The notes under the pieces are model-generated. The model made no database searches, had not been told where the DNA came from, and saw only the letters and a program-made list of their open reading frames with translations. This document shows positions 31,638-41,710 of a stretch of 64,000 nucleotides of DNA, piece by piece; the stretch's first letter is position 1; the number at the start of each line of letters is the position of its first letter. The stretch comes from Undaria pinnatifida (lineage: Eukaryota > Sar > Phaeophyceae > Laminariales > Alariaceae), in the NCBI GenBank assembly GCA_012845835.1, contig JABAKD010000001.1, positions 18,449,090-18,513,089 on the forward strand, given 5' to 3'. A program made the position numbers and the translations under genes.

Positions 31638-32399
31638 GCTAAATTAAAGGTGGGGGACACAGAGTGCCCCCTGCAGGTCTGCCAATTGAGCAGGTCCTCG
31701 GAGAGTACTCACTTTCGTTCCTTCGTAGAGATATAGCTTTATTCGTTTCCACCAGAGCCCGGGATAGCTTCTGAGATCGGAGGCGCGTGCCTCCGATCTA
31801 ATTCCTAACTTCCCCGAATATAAACCGCCAACCTTATCATACGAAACCCATCCAAATGATCTCAAATTTGGATACCTACAGGCCTTTCGAGGCCGTATCT
31901 TAACACTAGCCCACCCTGATGAGTCGCATATGCAGAAATATGGGAGATTCGGGGAAACTCCGGTTCTACGAACTAGACCATGAGTCGAAGATGCGGCTCC
32001 TCAAACCCCACTCCCACACCTCTAACCGTCTGGCTATGGAGCCAGGAACACGCGAAGAAAAGCAGTAGAAAGAAAAGCAGACCCTACAGCAAGGCAATAG
32101 TCACTCATCAAAAACCTGCCGTATGCCGCCGGTTTGGCGGGGGGGGGCAGAAAAGGCTCTAGAACCTGCCGCATGCCGCCGGTGTGGCGGGGGGGGCAGG
32201 AAAAGCTCTACGGTAAACCAACCACAGGAAAGGTACTATGGCGAGGCGAGCCCTCGTCGATATGGAGGGGAACACAGGCGCTAACACAAGGGAGAAGTCA
32301 TGCGAAAAACCTCCCGCGGGCCATCGGCAAGGCGGGGGGTTAGACGAGGAAACGACGAATACCCGGGATGGAAGGTGTCAACACCTACAGCCCCGCTAG
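31638..32399. other. No supported gene; short triplicated block
   Basis: A block of about 55 bp with CCTGCCGYATGCCGCCGGT and GGCGGGGGG occurs at about 32112 and 32164, and more weakly at 32310. It may be part of the 3' untranslated region of the minus-strand gypsy remnant. Confidence 0.4.
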
Positions 32400-33577
32400 G
32401 GGAGGAAGTGTTTAGACGAAAAAAAAAAAAACAAAGCAGAACAAATATAACACACAAAACATAAAAGAAGACACACAGACCCGTACACTGGTCGCCTCCT
32501 GGCTCTGGACTGAGGGGGGCGTCGGCAGGGCGAAATTGAACAATGACAAAAGACGACAGCCCTGCGCCTCAGATAGCGGCGTTTTACCCGAACCATGACC
32601 CGGCACTGAGCAGGGGGTTCGGCAGGACAGAAGAAGAAACAAAAAAAATTGGAAAGAACCGCCCCAAAACTCGACAAAGACCCTCAGGACACTACGAACA
32701 ACCCAAAGACAAAGACGCAAAGCTCATACCTCAAAAGAATGAAGAACTATCGAGAAGCGGTGGTGGCTTGGAAGTCAACTGGCCACGGCCGCGCCTCGAG
32801 ATTCGTCTACGTTACGTTGGATTCCCCGAGGAAACGCACTGGCGATGTGAACTTGCAAGCACCAAGAGCCTCGTACGGCTCCCGTTGAAGTCGTGTAGCG
32901 CGCCGGGGGAAGAGGGAGTTTAATCGGTCCCGGGTCGTCCAGAAAGCGGACCAGGTATACCTTGTTCTCGGTAGTGCTCGCGCTGATTTTTCTTAGCCAC
33001 CATAAACCATCGTCTCCCTTGTACCAACAGTGGGCTCCCTTAGGGAGTACTGTGTCGTGGTAGCGACGGAGCCAATCGGTGCGGGGAACACAGGCGTAGC
33101 CCGGCGCTAGGAAACGTTCCCCGTTGTTGCGGGAGAGCCCACGCTGTGCCGCCCCGGTCCGCATTCGGCGGTAAAGGTGGTTGGTTTGGCGGTGCTGGTC
33201 CGGGGTTCCGGCCCAATAACGCAAGATGTGGGAGCGGGAGAGGTGAAGGTCCATTTCCCGCTCCCAGGACGGTTTGGAGAGTCCCGCCCAATGCGTCTTG
33301 TATAGCACCGCGATGACGCCACCTCGCCCCCGTACCGACTGATGACCAGTGATCTGCTCCACCTCCAGCCGTTGGAGGGGAGTCGAAACGTCGTCTTGAG
33401 TGACGTGGTACGGCGGGGACTTCTTGGAAAATTTGTTGAGCACATACTGTGTCAGCCCCGCCGGTAGGTATTTGGGCATGTCCCCGCTGTCGTGGGGGTT
33501 GGCACAGGGTTTGCAGCGCTCGATGGCCATACGCCGACGAGCGTCCGAACCAGGCAGGTCGGAAGGGAGATCCAAAT
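32400..33577 (-). pseudogene. Ty3/gypsy integrase C-terminus with chromodomain, truncated
   Basis: On the minus strand 33577-32775 reads LYLDLPSDLPGSDARRRMAI, a linker, then a chromodomain-like stretch (VLYKTHWAGLSKPSWE) and a Tudor-like tail (HCWYKGDDGLWWLRKI; VRFLDDPGPIKLPLPPARYT). This is the C-terminal end of a chromovirus-type gypsy polyprotein. Integrase catalytic core, RT and gag are absent. The break is at the ATGATAGTAT array (33595). Below 32775, DNA such as CAATTTCGCCCTGCCGACG (reverse strand) matches the 3' region of the + strand remnant at 43.98-44.27 kb, so this is probably untranslated tail. Confidence 0.75.
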
Positions 33578-33594
33578 AAAGGAGGTTGCAAAAT

Positions 33595-33908
33595 AGTATG
33601 ATACGAAGTATGATATAGTATAGTATGATAGTATGGTATGATATTATGATATGATAGTATGGTTTGATAGTATGATATGATAGTATGATAGTATGATAGT
33701 ATGACATGATAGTATGATATGATAGTATGATGCGAATTATGATATAGTATAGTACGATAGCATGGTATGATAGTATGATATGATAGTATGATATGATAGC
33801 ATGGTATGATAGTATGATATGATAGTATGGCATGATGTATGATATGATAGTATGACATGATAGTATGACATGATGGTATGATAGTATGGTATGGTATGTA
33901 TGGTATGA
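33595..33908. repeat. ATGATAGTATG satellite, about 310 bp
   Basis: Imperfect 10-15-bp repeats of TATGATAGTATGATATGATA type, truncating the gypsy remnant. The minus-strand translation is a YHTIISYYH-type repeat with no coding meaning. Confidence 0.9.
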
Positions 33909-34598
33909 TAGCTCAAACACTCTAGTGAAAATGGGGGTATATCACAACCGTCGTAACATCCCCCCTACTCATAGCCTACGGTAGACCTGTTGCCCAACCT
34001 AGGCGATTTGTTTCGGCAACATACGAAACCACTCCACCGTTCATTTCGCAAAATTTACACGGCATAAAAGCTTGTATGACCGGAAAGGAACAGAGGGGTC
34101 ACTCGCGCGAGTGACCCCGAGCTACTGAAAAAAAGGGCCCACACGTGGCCCTCCTACCCCAGCTTTGGTCCAATCGAGCTCTCTTAACATCGTGGGCGCT
34201 ACTGTTGCGCATGTTTACCGGCACCTCTTTCAGGGCATTGAAGAAAAAAATTGGGTCTTGAGACAAGCAACGTGAATGAATGTCACTCATTCGCCTGATT
34301 TACCAACCCAATTTAATGCTATTATTTTATAGCAGGGTGCTGCTATTTTATAGCAGGAGTTGTACCTTTAAATGGCTGCTGTGTCTCGCAAAATCAAAGT
34401 AACGGTAAGTTCGTGTATGCGTTTGCTTACGGCTTGCGGTTCATACTACGGCAATGGTCCCTCTATATTGCCGGCTGAATAGTGCCGGTTGCCCACTACA
34501 GTGCCTGTGAAATCGCTTGGGTCACAAATGGGAACAAGCAGTACAGTAGCGACAGGATGCGGAGTAGTGACGGCTGCCGCTATAGTGCCGGTATTTTC
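33909..34598. other. No gene; palindrome at 34095-34118
   Basis: GGGGTCACTCGC followed directly by GCGAGTGACCCC is a perfect 24-bp palindrome without a spacer. CTGCTATTTTATAGCAGG words lie at 34325-34350. Confidence 0.6.
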
Positions 34599-35235
34599 CA
34601 GCGCTCGACACGGGTCGGGTCACCTCTCGAGGGTCGGGTCGGGTCGGGTCGGGTCGGGTCGGGTCGGGTCGGGTCGGGTCGGGTCGGGTCGGGTCGGGTC
34701 GGGTCGGGTCGGGTCGGGTCGGGTCGGGTCGGGTCGGGTCGGGTCGGGTCGGGTCGGGTCGGGTCGGGTCGGGTCGGGTCAGGTCGGGTCGGGTCGGGTC
34801 GGGTCGGGTCAGGTCGGGTCGGGTCGGGTCGGGTCGGGTCGGTCGGGTCGGGTCGGGTCGGGTCGGGTCGGATCGGATCGGATCGGGTCGGGTCGGGTCG
34901 GGTCGGGTCGGGTCGGGTCGGGTCGGGTCGGGTCGGGTCGGGTCGGGTCGGGTCGGGTCGGGTCGGGTCGGGTCGGGTCGGGTCGGGTCGGGTCGGGTCG
35001 GGTCGGGTCGGGTCGGGTCGGGTCGGGTCGGGTCGGGTCGGGTCGGGTCGGGTCGGGTCGGGGCGGGTCAGGGCGATCCGACCCGACCCGTGAGATTTGA
35101 AAATCTCCTGACCCGAGCCGTTCCGACCCGTGAGATTTCGCACTACATCCTGACCCGACTCGACTCGACAACGGGAGAGTTTGGAAAGCTCGTAACCCGA
35201 CCCGTGGGTCGGATCATGATGCATGAAAAACCCTG
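34599..35235 (+). mobile_element. Large hAT-like GGGTC element, exact 8-bp TSD
   Basis: The left end CAGCGCTCGACACGGGTC starts at 34599; the right end ATGAAAAACCCTG finishes at 35235. GTATTTTC is duplicated exactly on both sides (34591-34598 and 35236-35243). The interior holds an almost pure run of nearly 90 GGGTC pentamers (about 34634-35070), then GACCC units, and GTGAGATTTGAAAATCTCC and similar units. Long GRVGS/DPTRP open frames here are artefacts. GGG runs separated by TC could form G-quadruplexes. Confidence 0.85.
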
Positions 35236-35487
35236 GTATTTTCGGTTGTCACACATCGGAACTATAGAGGAAAACGCTCTTGTATATGATTTTTCTGTGC
35301 ATGATTGTTATATATGCTTGTTTTGCACATCTAGGCCATGGGATTGACTGTTAATCGATTTGAACTCTCGTTTTTCTCGAAAGGATGCATATATGTATGT
35401 ATAGGGCCCTTCAAGCGAGGGGGGGTTCAGAAAGCACATCGGACTGATTGCACGATAGCCCCCCCCCTACAACCCTACCTCCACACA

Positions 35488-35842
35488 AGGGGAATTTTCG
35501 TATCACGTAGTGTGAATATGGCAAGGCACCCACGAGGCAGTTGCATAGTAATATCCATTGCTGTCGCTGGAGTGTGACCACACCAGAAAATGACGTAACT
35601 CATTGGCGCTGTTATCCATATGCAAGAAAGTAGGCACAAGGTGCCGAAGTCCGTCTTACGAGCGGTTCTTGAAAGGATGCAGTTCACCCTTTGTGCGGCC
35701 CGCCGAACACCTCACGGCGCTTCGCGCTTTGTGCAAGCAATGTCTGCCTGGTTGGTGAAAACCCGACGTGCTCCGTCCCGGCATAGTAGGGCTGCGAGGG
35801 TCTATGGTCATACGACTACGGCCATGCGCAAACTGAGGACAC
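35488..35842 (+). repeat. Dispersed repeat family R, long copy
   Basis: Parallel to 5283-5655: GTATCACGTAGTGTG, GGCAAGGCACCCACGAGGC, CGAACACCTCACGGCGCTTC, CCGACGTGCTCCGTCCCGGC, GGTCTATGGTCATACGACTA. The M6 MITE at 35846 adjoins its right end. Confidence 0.75.
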
Positions 35843-35845
35843 GCC

Positions 35846-36065
35846 CCCCTAAAACCAGCGATTTTCTTCAACCACAATGTTTCATGGCTGCTCGCCGGAG
35901 CAATGATACTATGAAAAATATATCTTCAAATAACATTCTTGTTGGCAAAGGACTATCGAACGATGACGTTGGGGTGGCAAGGGGAACGACCGTACGTCAG
36001 GAGATACGAGCGAGAGCTGGTTTCAAAACCGGTGCGATCTCGTCAAAGAAAAATTCGGGAGGCTA
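35846..36065. mobile_element. Foldback MITE M6, second copy
   Basis: AAAACCAGCGATTTTCTTC, GGCAAAGGACTATCGAACG, GTGGCAAGGGGAACG and GAGCTGGTTTCAAAACCGG in the order of 30288-30512, ending GGGAGGCTAC. Confidence 0.7.
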
Positions 36066-36824
36066 CCGTAGAACGACACATCGGTGCAATTCTACCGTAC
36101 GTAGCATGTGTGTGTGACCTCTCAGCTGAGGGAGTTGCCCAACATCAAAAATAAACATCGTTATTTGTGGAAACTATTCGTGTTTTCGTACAGTACTTTA
36201 TAAACTTATTCTAAACACGTCAGCTGTGAGTTCGATAACTTTACGTCGGAACGGTATCTACGCTATATTGCCGGAGAGCCAACATAATAATAAGAAGATT
36301 AGGGTATACTCATCTTTGCAAGCTGCTTTGATACACCGGTCGCTCGTTTTCACACATGTGTTATCCTTTGAACAAGCATTGCACTCCTATGATGGATGCT
36401 GTGAGTTGTATACCCAAGCCATGAGGTTTTTTGTTCGCCGAGTTACACTGTTCACTTTTTTCTTCAAGTCAGGCTCTATAGGTGGGCAATAGATCTCCTC
36501 AAGTCGACAGTTCAGCAAGGTGAGGTGTAGTGTTAGTAAGCGACTAAAGTGAGCATGTTAAAACGAGTATTTTTTTGCTTGCTTATTGCCAGCACCATCA
36601 AAGCAACCATGTCGTGCTTATTTGTTTACTTTAGCCATATAAAATTATGTTACGGATTATGGTATACTAAACGCCATACAAAACAGGTTTGTAGGTTTTA
36701 GAATGCCCAATGCGAACTCTATATAAAATAAAAATTGTGTGTGTTTCAGTGTACACATGATCGAACGAGTGTTGGCATGACTACACTGAAGTTCTATATA
36801 ACTATATTATGTTGGTTTTAGTAC
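36066..36824. other. No gene; interrupted M8 repeat at 36205-36345
   Basis: ACACGTCAGCTGTGAGTTCG and TACTCATCTTTGCAAGCTGC are the two halves of repeat M8, here separated by about 55 bp that other copies lack (including CTATATTGCCGGAGAGCC). The remainder is AT-rich without coding signal. Confidence 0.55.
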
Positions 36825-37100
36825 ACGCGTGCTACGATAGAGGTGCACCAACCATTGTTGTTTTTTTCTGAGGTTCCTCGATTTTGGGAGCTTAAAACCT
36901 CCACAAAAAACTGATTTGGAGAAAAATAAAACCGCTACCGGATAAAAACTCCAATGGCCTAGGTACACAACGGGAATCACGAAAACAAAATGGCCTATTA
37001 TTTTTTTTTCTTTTGCCCGACGATTTCGGGTCAAGGAGCCCCGTCATTCAGAAAACAAAATAGACGAAAAGTACTTACTACCTCTATCGTAGCATGCGTC
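36825..37100. mobile_element. MITE M3, best-preserved copy
   Basis: 20-bp inverted ends ACGCGTGCTACGATAGAGGT (36825-36844) and ACCTCTATCGTAGCATGCGT (37080-37099), differing at one position. AGTAC lies directly outside both ends (36820-36824 and 37101-37105), a possible 5-bp duplication. The interior has CCGACGATTTCGGGTCAAGG and CCCGTCATTCAGAAAAC. Non-coding, 276 bp; superfamily unclear. Confidence 0.8.
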
Positions 37101-37105
37101 AGTAC

Positions 37106-38229
37106 GCACGCACTAAACGCCACTTCAAGTGAACTAAGCAACAAAGTTTCAACTAAGTTGCTTAACTAAGCAACTAAGTTGTTCAACTAAGCAACTTTTT
37201 CCCCAAATAAGGAAAAATCTAAGCTGCCCCTTTACTTGGTTTCGCACCGGCACCAACTAGGTGCACACACTTATCGTACAGAAAGCTTCTGCTCCTGCTC
37301 CGTTGCCTGTCAAGACGGTGCCCATTCCGTCCGACCGCGACCGCACCGAAGGTGTGTGGAACGTTCTGGTGTTCTCTTGACGCAGGCTACGATGGACGTT
37401 AACCATTGCTTTTTATGATGCTCCTTCCTCACTTGAGGATCCCTGCAGAGACGTTCCACCTTATCATAGATAGGGGTTAGGGGTTGCGCTTTTTAATCCA
37501 AACGTTTCTGACCGATTTGAGCTCCTTGGGCGTGGGACTATCGGTTTTTATAGTACAATCCTTTCGAATTGAACGACTTAATTTGTTTTAGGACTATTAC
37601 TATCAGTATGGTATCTTACCAATGACTACCTCATAGGAGTGTTGGTCGGGTTGCTCATAGGACTAGCTCATAGGACTACTAGTATGGCTTATTGATAAGG
37701 ACTAGCTCAGAGGACTATTGGTATGGTATCTTAATAAGGACTACCAGGTAGCTCATAGGAATGTTAGTCGGGTTGCTCATAGGACTATCTCAGAGAAATC
37801 TTGGTCGGGTTTGCGCGAACGGACGTCTTCGAGGTCATGTTTTCGGGTGATATATTGAGCTCCTGATGTTAGGAGCTCAGAAAAATCTTAGAATCTGCTG
37901 CACCCTTAACCTAGCGTGGCATGACTTGCTATACCTCTCCGAACTACTCATTGTTTGGGGGGGAAACTGAAAGTGCTATTGATACTACTCGATGAATAAT
38001 CCCATGGCTTGGGTTTGCAAATAAAACTATCGCAAAAAAAAAATGATTCTGACGATTTTTCTGGCTAAGGAGGGCTGAAGATCCCCGTCATTCAGAAAAG
38101 GTTATAGCCAAAAAATGGTATACCTTAATGCCTTTATTGTAGCACGCGTCTCTTGTGAGACTTCCGCCCCAAGCTTGGCACCCACCGGTCGACTTGGACG
38201 CTCTTGACGCTGCTGTCGAATTTCAGTTT
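37106..38229. other. No gene; M4 hairpin copy and M3 scrap
   Basis: M4 spans about 37640-37930, with a perfect 9-bp hairpin TGAGCTCCT..AGGAGCTCA at 37856-37879. A decayed M3 ends near 38150 (TTTATTGTAGCACGCG). At 37135-37200 AACTAAGCAACTAAGTTG words repeat. Confidence 0.55.
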
Positions 38230-38612
38230 GGAGAGTTGTGAGTCGGCAGCATTTCTCGACTAACAACTGACCGGTAGCTGCCGTTGGCCAACTAACCGGC
38301 AGTGGTTGGCAAGTCGGCTGGTGAAGCCTGCTGATGGCCAGCCGACTTGCCGACTCAAGTCATGCGAAAGGGAGCCAAATCAAGTCCTATCGGCCAAGGG
38401 GGGCCCTGCTCAAAAAGAAAAAAAATATTCCGAATGAAACAATCCTTTCCCCGCAAGTGTGGAAAACCAATGAGTCAGACAGTCGGCCCGCAGTATCCCC
38501 GCAACGTATGGAAAACCAATAGGTCGGATAGTCGGCACCTGCGGGAACGACTAACTATTAGTCCGACTACTAACTAGTTGGCGACTAAAGTTGCGCCCGC
38601 TCACAGCTCTAG
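38230..38612 (+). mobile_element. MITE M5 (GTCGGC family), long copy
   Basis: Ends GAGAGTTGTGAGTCGGC and GCTCACAGCTCTA, inverted. Interior GGCAAGTCGGCTGGTGAAGC, TGATGGCCAGCCGACTTGCC, ATTAGTCCGACTACTAACTAG. Other copies: 52366-52696, 52990-53309 and a right-end fragment at 55760-55860. Confidence 0.75.
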
Positions 38613-38705
38613 AAAATATGGTGTTTCCGTCGCGCGATCATTCTCACGCCGATTGAGAGCGGGAGCAATAGGCCAAGCTCACATGCCAAGTCACCATGCG
38701 ATAAA

Positions 38706-39008
38706 CCCGGTCGCCCCGGTGGCGTATCGGGTTATCTTCGAGCCTGGTATAGGTCAGTTTCGTGAGTTCGCAAACCCCCGAGTGCATACTCGTATAAATT
38801 CGTTGAGACTTTTTCTCGTACACAAGTTGACTTGCGGAAAACGCGAGAGCGTGAGTTAGCAACACTCGATGAAAAATCGACGAGCAGTGGGATTGCTGAA
38901 CCCTATGCGCGATGAAAGTTGAAGGCAAGAACCGGGGGGGAGAAGGGACGACACCTGTGACCACGGCTTGTCCAGTATCTGGAAAGTAGAAGTGTGAAGA
39001 AAAAAAAC
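38706..39008 (+). mobile_element. tRNA-derived SINE, family B, near full length
   Basis: Closely matches 1385-1702: head CCCGGTCGCCCCGGTGGCG, then GCGAGAGCGTGAGTTAGCAA, GACGAGCAGTGGGATTGCTG, CCACGGCTTGTCCAG. It ends GAAGAAAAAAAC. The B-box region is more eroded than in the 1.4-kb copy. Confidence 0.8.
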
Positions 39009-39089
39009 ATCATTCTCCGCCAACCGCTGGGCCTATCCGCCGATTTCACCGTGTTTTCCCTCACACCAGCGCTCTTCCTTTCCTGAGAT

Positions 39090-39211
39090 TCAGGAGCTTG
39101 CTGGCAATGGTGTCCTCCACACCACCGAAGACGGCATCGTCCTGCTCGTTGGTAACTCCTCCCCTCCCTCCTGGTTCACAGCCGCTGGTGGAACGTTCGG
39201 CTTCTTCATTG
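39090..39211 (+). CDS. Possible coding fragment, unknown
   Basis: The + frame reads ELAGNGVLHTTEDGIVLLVG then NSSPPSWFTAAGGTFGFF and stops at TAA. It follows an acceptor-like GAGATTCAG. I do not recognise it, and it may be part of the adjacent gypsy remnant. Confidence 0.2.
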
Positions 39212-39846
39212 AATAACGAGCCAGTTCGCATTCTGTGTCAGCCCTCATGCGCCCTTGGGTTATGCAGGCTTGCTGTTCAACGGCTTCCTACCGCCTCGAC
39301 AAAAACCCCGCATCATAAGAATACTTGAACGATTTTTCTAGCTAGCGCTGGGCAGTGAATGCAATTGAGTTAAATCGACACACAATGCGTATGAAGATAC
39401 GTGGAAGTGTGGTGAGCTTAAGCTTTAGTGTTCCCCATCCGCCGGAGGATTAAAAAAAAAAAAAGATTTTGCTGGTGAGTTGAAATGAACAGCTGCACGC
39501 GGTGGTGACTTCGCAGCTGCCTGAGGTGCCAAGCACGGGATGCTTCGCAGCTGGCGGCTCGCTGGCCCATCGTCACGATATCCCTGACAGAGGGATCAGG
39601 CATCGCAATCAGCGTTCGCCTATTTCGGCCCTCTTCCAGGCACGCCCAGGGGCAACACCTACATGCTCCTCTTGACTTGCCGTTACAGCCTCCGTGCGGA
39701 CATGTTTGAAGTAACTGCAGCCGAGTTCGCATCTGAGAGCACGGCTACCTTCCTCATGAACAACTGCTTTCCCCTCTGAGGATGTCCGCGCAGAATTCTC
39801 TCCGACAACAGCCTCCAGGTTTGCTGGAAGCTTCGCACGTCGTATA

Positions 39847-40029
39847 CACTGGGGTTCCCCCAATGAGGCGGCATCCCTATATAAGGCGGTATCCCGATAT
39901 AAGGCGATCAAAATCGCTGGACGCGACTGAGAAATTGCCCTCATAACCTGGAATGAATAAGCCGGTTTCCCCCAATAAGGCAGTCGCATTGCTCTGACAC
40001 ACCATCGCGTTACTGGGGGAACCCTACTG
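39847..40029 (+). mobile_element. Tigger-like MITE M1 inserted in gypsy integrase
   Basis: CACTGGGGTTCCCCCAATGA at the left and TGGGGGAACCCTACTG at the right, with TA duplicated on both sides (39845-39846 and 40030-40031). It splits integrase core sequence. 183 bp, non-coding. Confidence 0.8.
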
Positions 40030-40940
40030 TAGAACCTTATCGGGGTTTGCAAAACCGCCACTTCAGTTCCTACAATCCGGAGGACAACGGCGATGTGGAG
40101 CGTGTGGATCATCTGACGACCCAAGTGTGCGCGATGGCCGCCAATGAGCGCCAAGAGGACGTGGATGCGCAGCGCGTGGATACGCAGCGCGTGGATGCGC
40201 AGCTCCCCCACGTTGCAATCGTGTACAATAGATCGGTCAGCGCCGCCACCGGGTATTAACTCTAATAAATATCCTCATGGGCGGTTTTCCATGCCCCCCT
40301 TTCACGACTCCAGCGCGCAGGGGTTGTCGCACATCAGAGATTGTACAGCGACCAGCTCGCCTACTGAGATCTGGCGATAGACCACCAGCGGCGCTCGTCC
40401 GATATCGTTCGCGAGCGTTGGATCGTCGAAACGCCGCCCTGTCCGACGCGCCGCCCCAGTTTCCCTAGTTCATGGTGGGCAACTGACCGAGACAAGACAA
40501 TACGACCGCCACTATTTCGCCATGGGACGAAGGCTGGCACGGAGTTTTTCATCGACTGTTCACCTCAGTACCAGCGATCAATAAGCAGCGTTTGTTTTGG
40601 ATGAGATCGTCTTGCAAACTGCAACGTTCTCAAGGCCATACAACTTGACGGGTCCTTACAAAATACTAGCATCAGTCGGGCCCTCCCCCTTCGATGACAC
40701 CCCGGACGTTTCCCTCTCGGCGCTAAGCTGCTATACTTGAGCCTTCCTTCCGACGTGTCCGATGCGGACACCTACCGCCTTGCTAGCAGTCAGCCCTCTC
40801 CCCTTCGCTGACACCCCGAACGGTTCCCTCTCGGCGTTAAGCTCCTATGCTTGGGTCCTCCTTTCGATGTGCCCGGTGCAGACACACAACGACTTGTTTC
40901 GGTGGCGCGCGGCAAGCCCTGTGTGAGCCCCAACGACAGT

Positions 40941-41131
40941 ATAACAACGCACTGTACGGGCACCCCAGTAAAATGGTGTGGTATGCGATACACTATAGAG
41001 GGCAATGTCACCGCCTTATTGAGGGAAGCCGCGTTATCCATTCCAGATTATGAGTGCGATTCCCCAGTAGTTCCAAGCGATTTTGACAGCCTTATATCGG
41101 GATACCGCCTTATTGGGGAACTCCCCTACTG
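40941..41131 (-). mobile_element. Second Tigger-like MITE M1 in the same gypsy remnant
   Basis: Minus orientation. The right end GGGGAACTCCCCTACTG is followed by TA (41132-41133), and TA lies at 40939-40940. Gypsy sequence stops at AACGACAG before it and resumes at GACCGATG after it, compared with the continuous 33-kb copy. The first 10 bp (TAACAACGCA) extend beyond other copies. Confidence 0.75.
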
Positions 41132-41236
41132 TAGACCGATGTTTTTTCAGGCGGGGGTCGACGAAAATATGTGGTCCACAACTTTTCCAAAGATTGCCCC
41201 CGTTGCCACGTTACTCAAGACAACGTTTCGCACCTT

Positions 41237-41700
41237 CGACAGATCGCCATATAGATCATGTAGATCATATAGATCTTATAGATTATGTAGATTATTTATA
41301 TATATCGTATAGATCATATAGATCATGTAGATCATATAGATCATATAGATCATGTAGATCATGTAGATCATGTATAGATGATATAAATCGTCTATAGTGG
41401 ATCCCATATCAGCTGTTGCGAGATATCGTGCAGGATCTGTACAAAGAGTGTAGATCCAACCCCAGACATATTTGCTAGATGATGCAGATTGTATGGCTCC
41501 CACCCGGTAACACGAGCTAGCTCATACAGATCTTCCCTGAAATATCTATCCCATCACGTTGGGATAGGTGATCTGCCCGGCGTGTGCAATGTTTTGACTC
41601 CCGGTCAGCACTTCCATAGCGGAGAAGATCACCGGATATCAAATCGGGTGTGCGGTCGAAGTAGGGGACATGCATCGCGGTTATGTATAATACGATATAA
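41237..41700 (+). repeat. AGATCATAT array plus conserved body, copy 2
   Basis: About 15 imperfect units of ATAGATCATATAGATCATGT type (41237-41395), followed by the body shared with 14745-15070 (AACACGAGCTAG; CAGATCTTCCCTGAAATATC; GGTGATCTG). It interrupts the gypsy remnant. Confidence 0.75.
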
Positions 41701-41710
41701 TAAACACTGG

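Noticed and set aside
33040-33908. 272-381-residue minus frames rich in YHTIISYYH
   Set aside because: The N-terminal half is the ATGATAGTAT satellite; only the part below 33577 is genuine gypsy sequence.
34482-35224. Long open frames of GRVGS or DPTRP repeats on both strands
   Set aside because: They are translations of the GGGTC pentamer, open in every frame. No start context, splice site or non-repetitive protein supports a gene. The same applies at 8376-8775 and 10003-10299.
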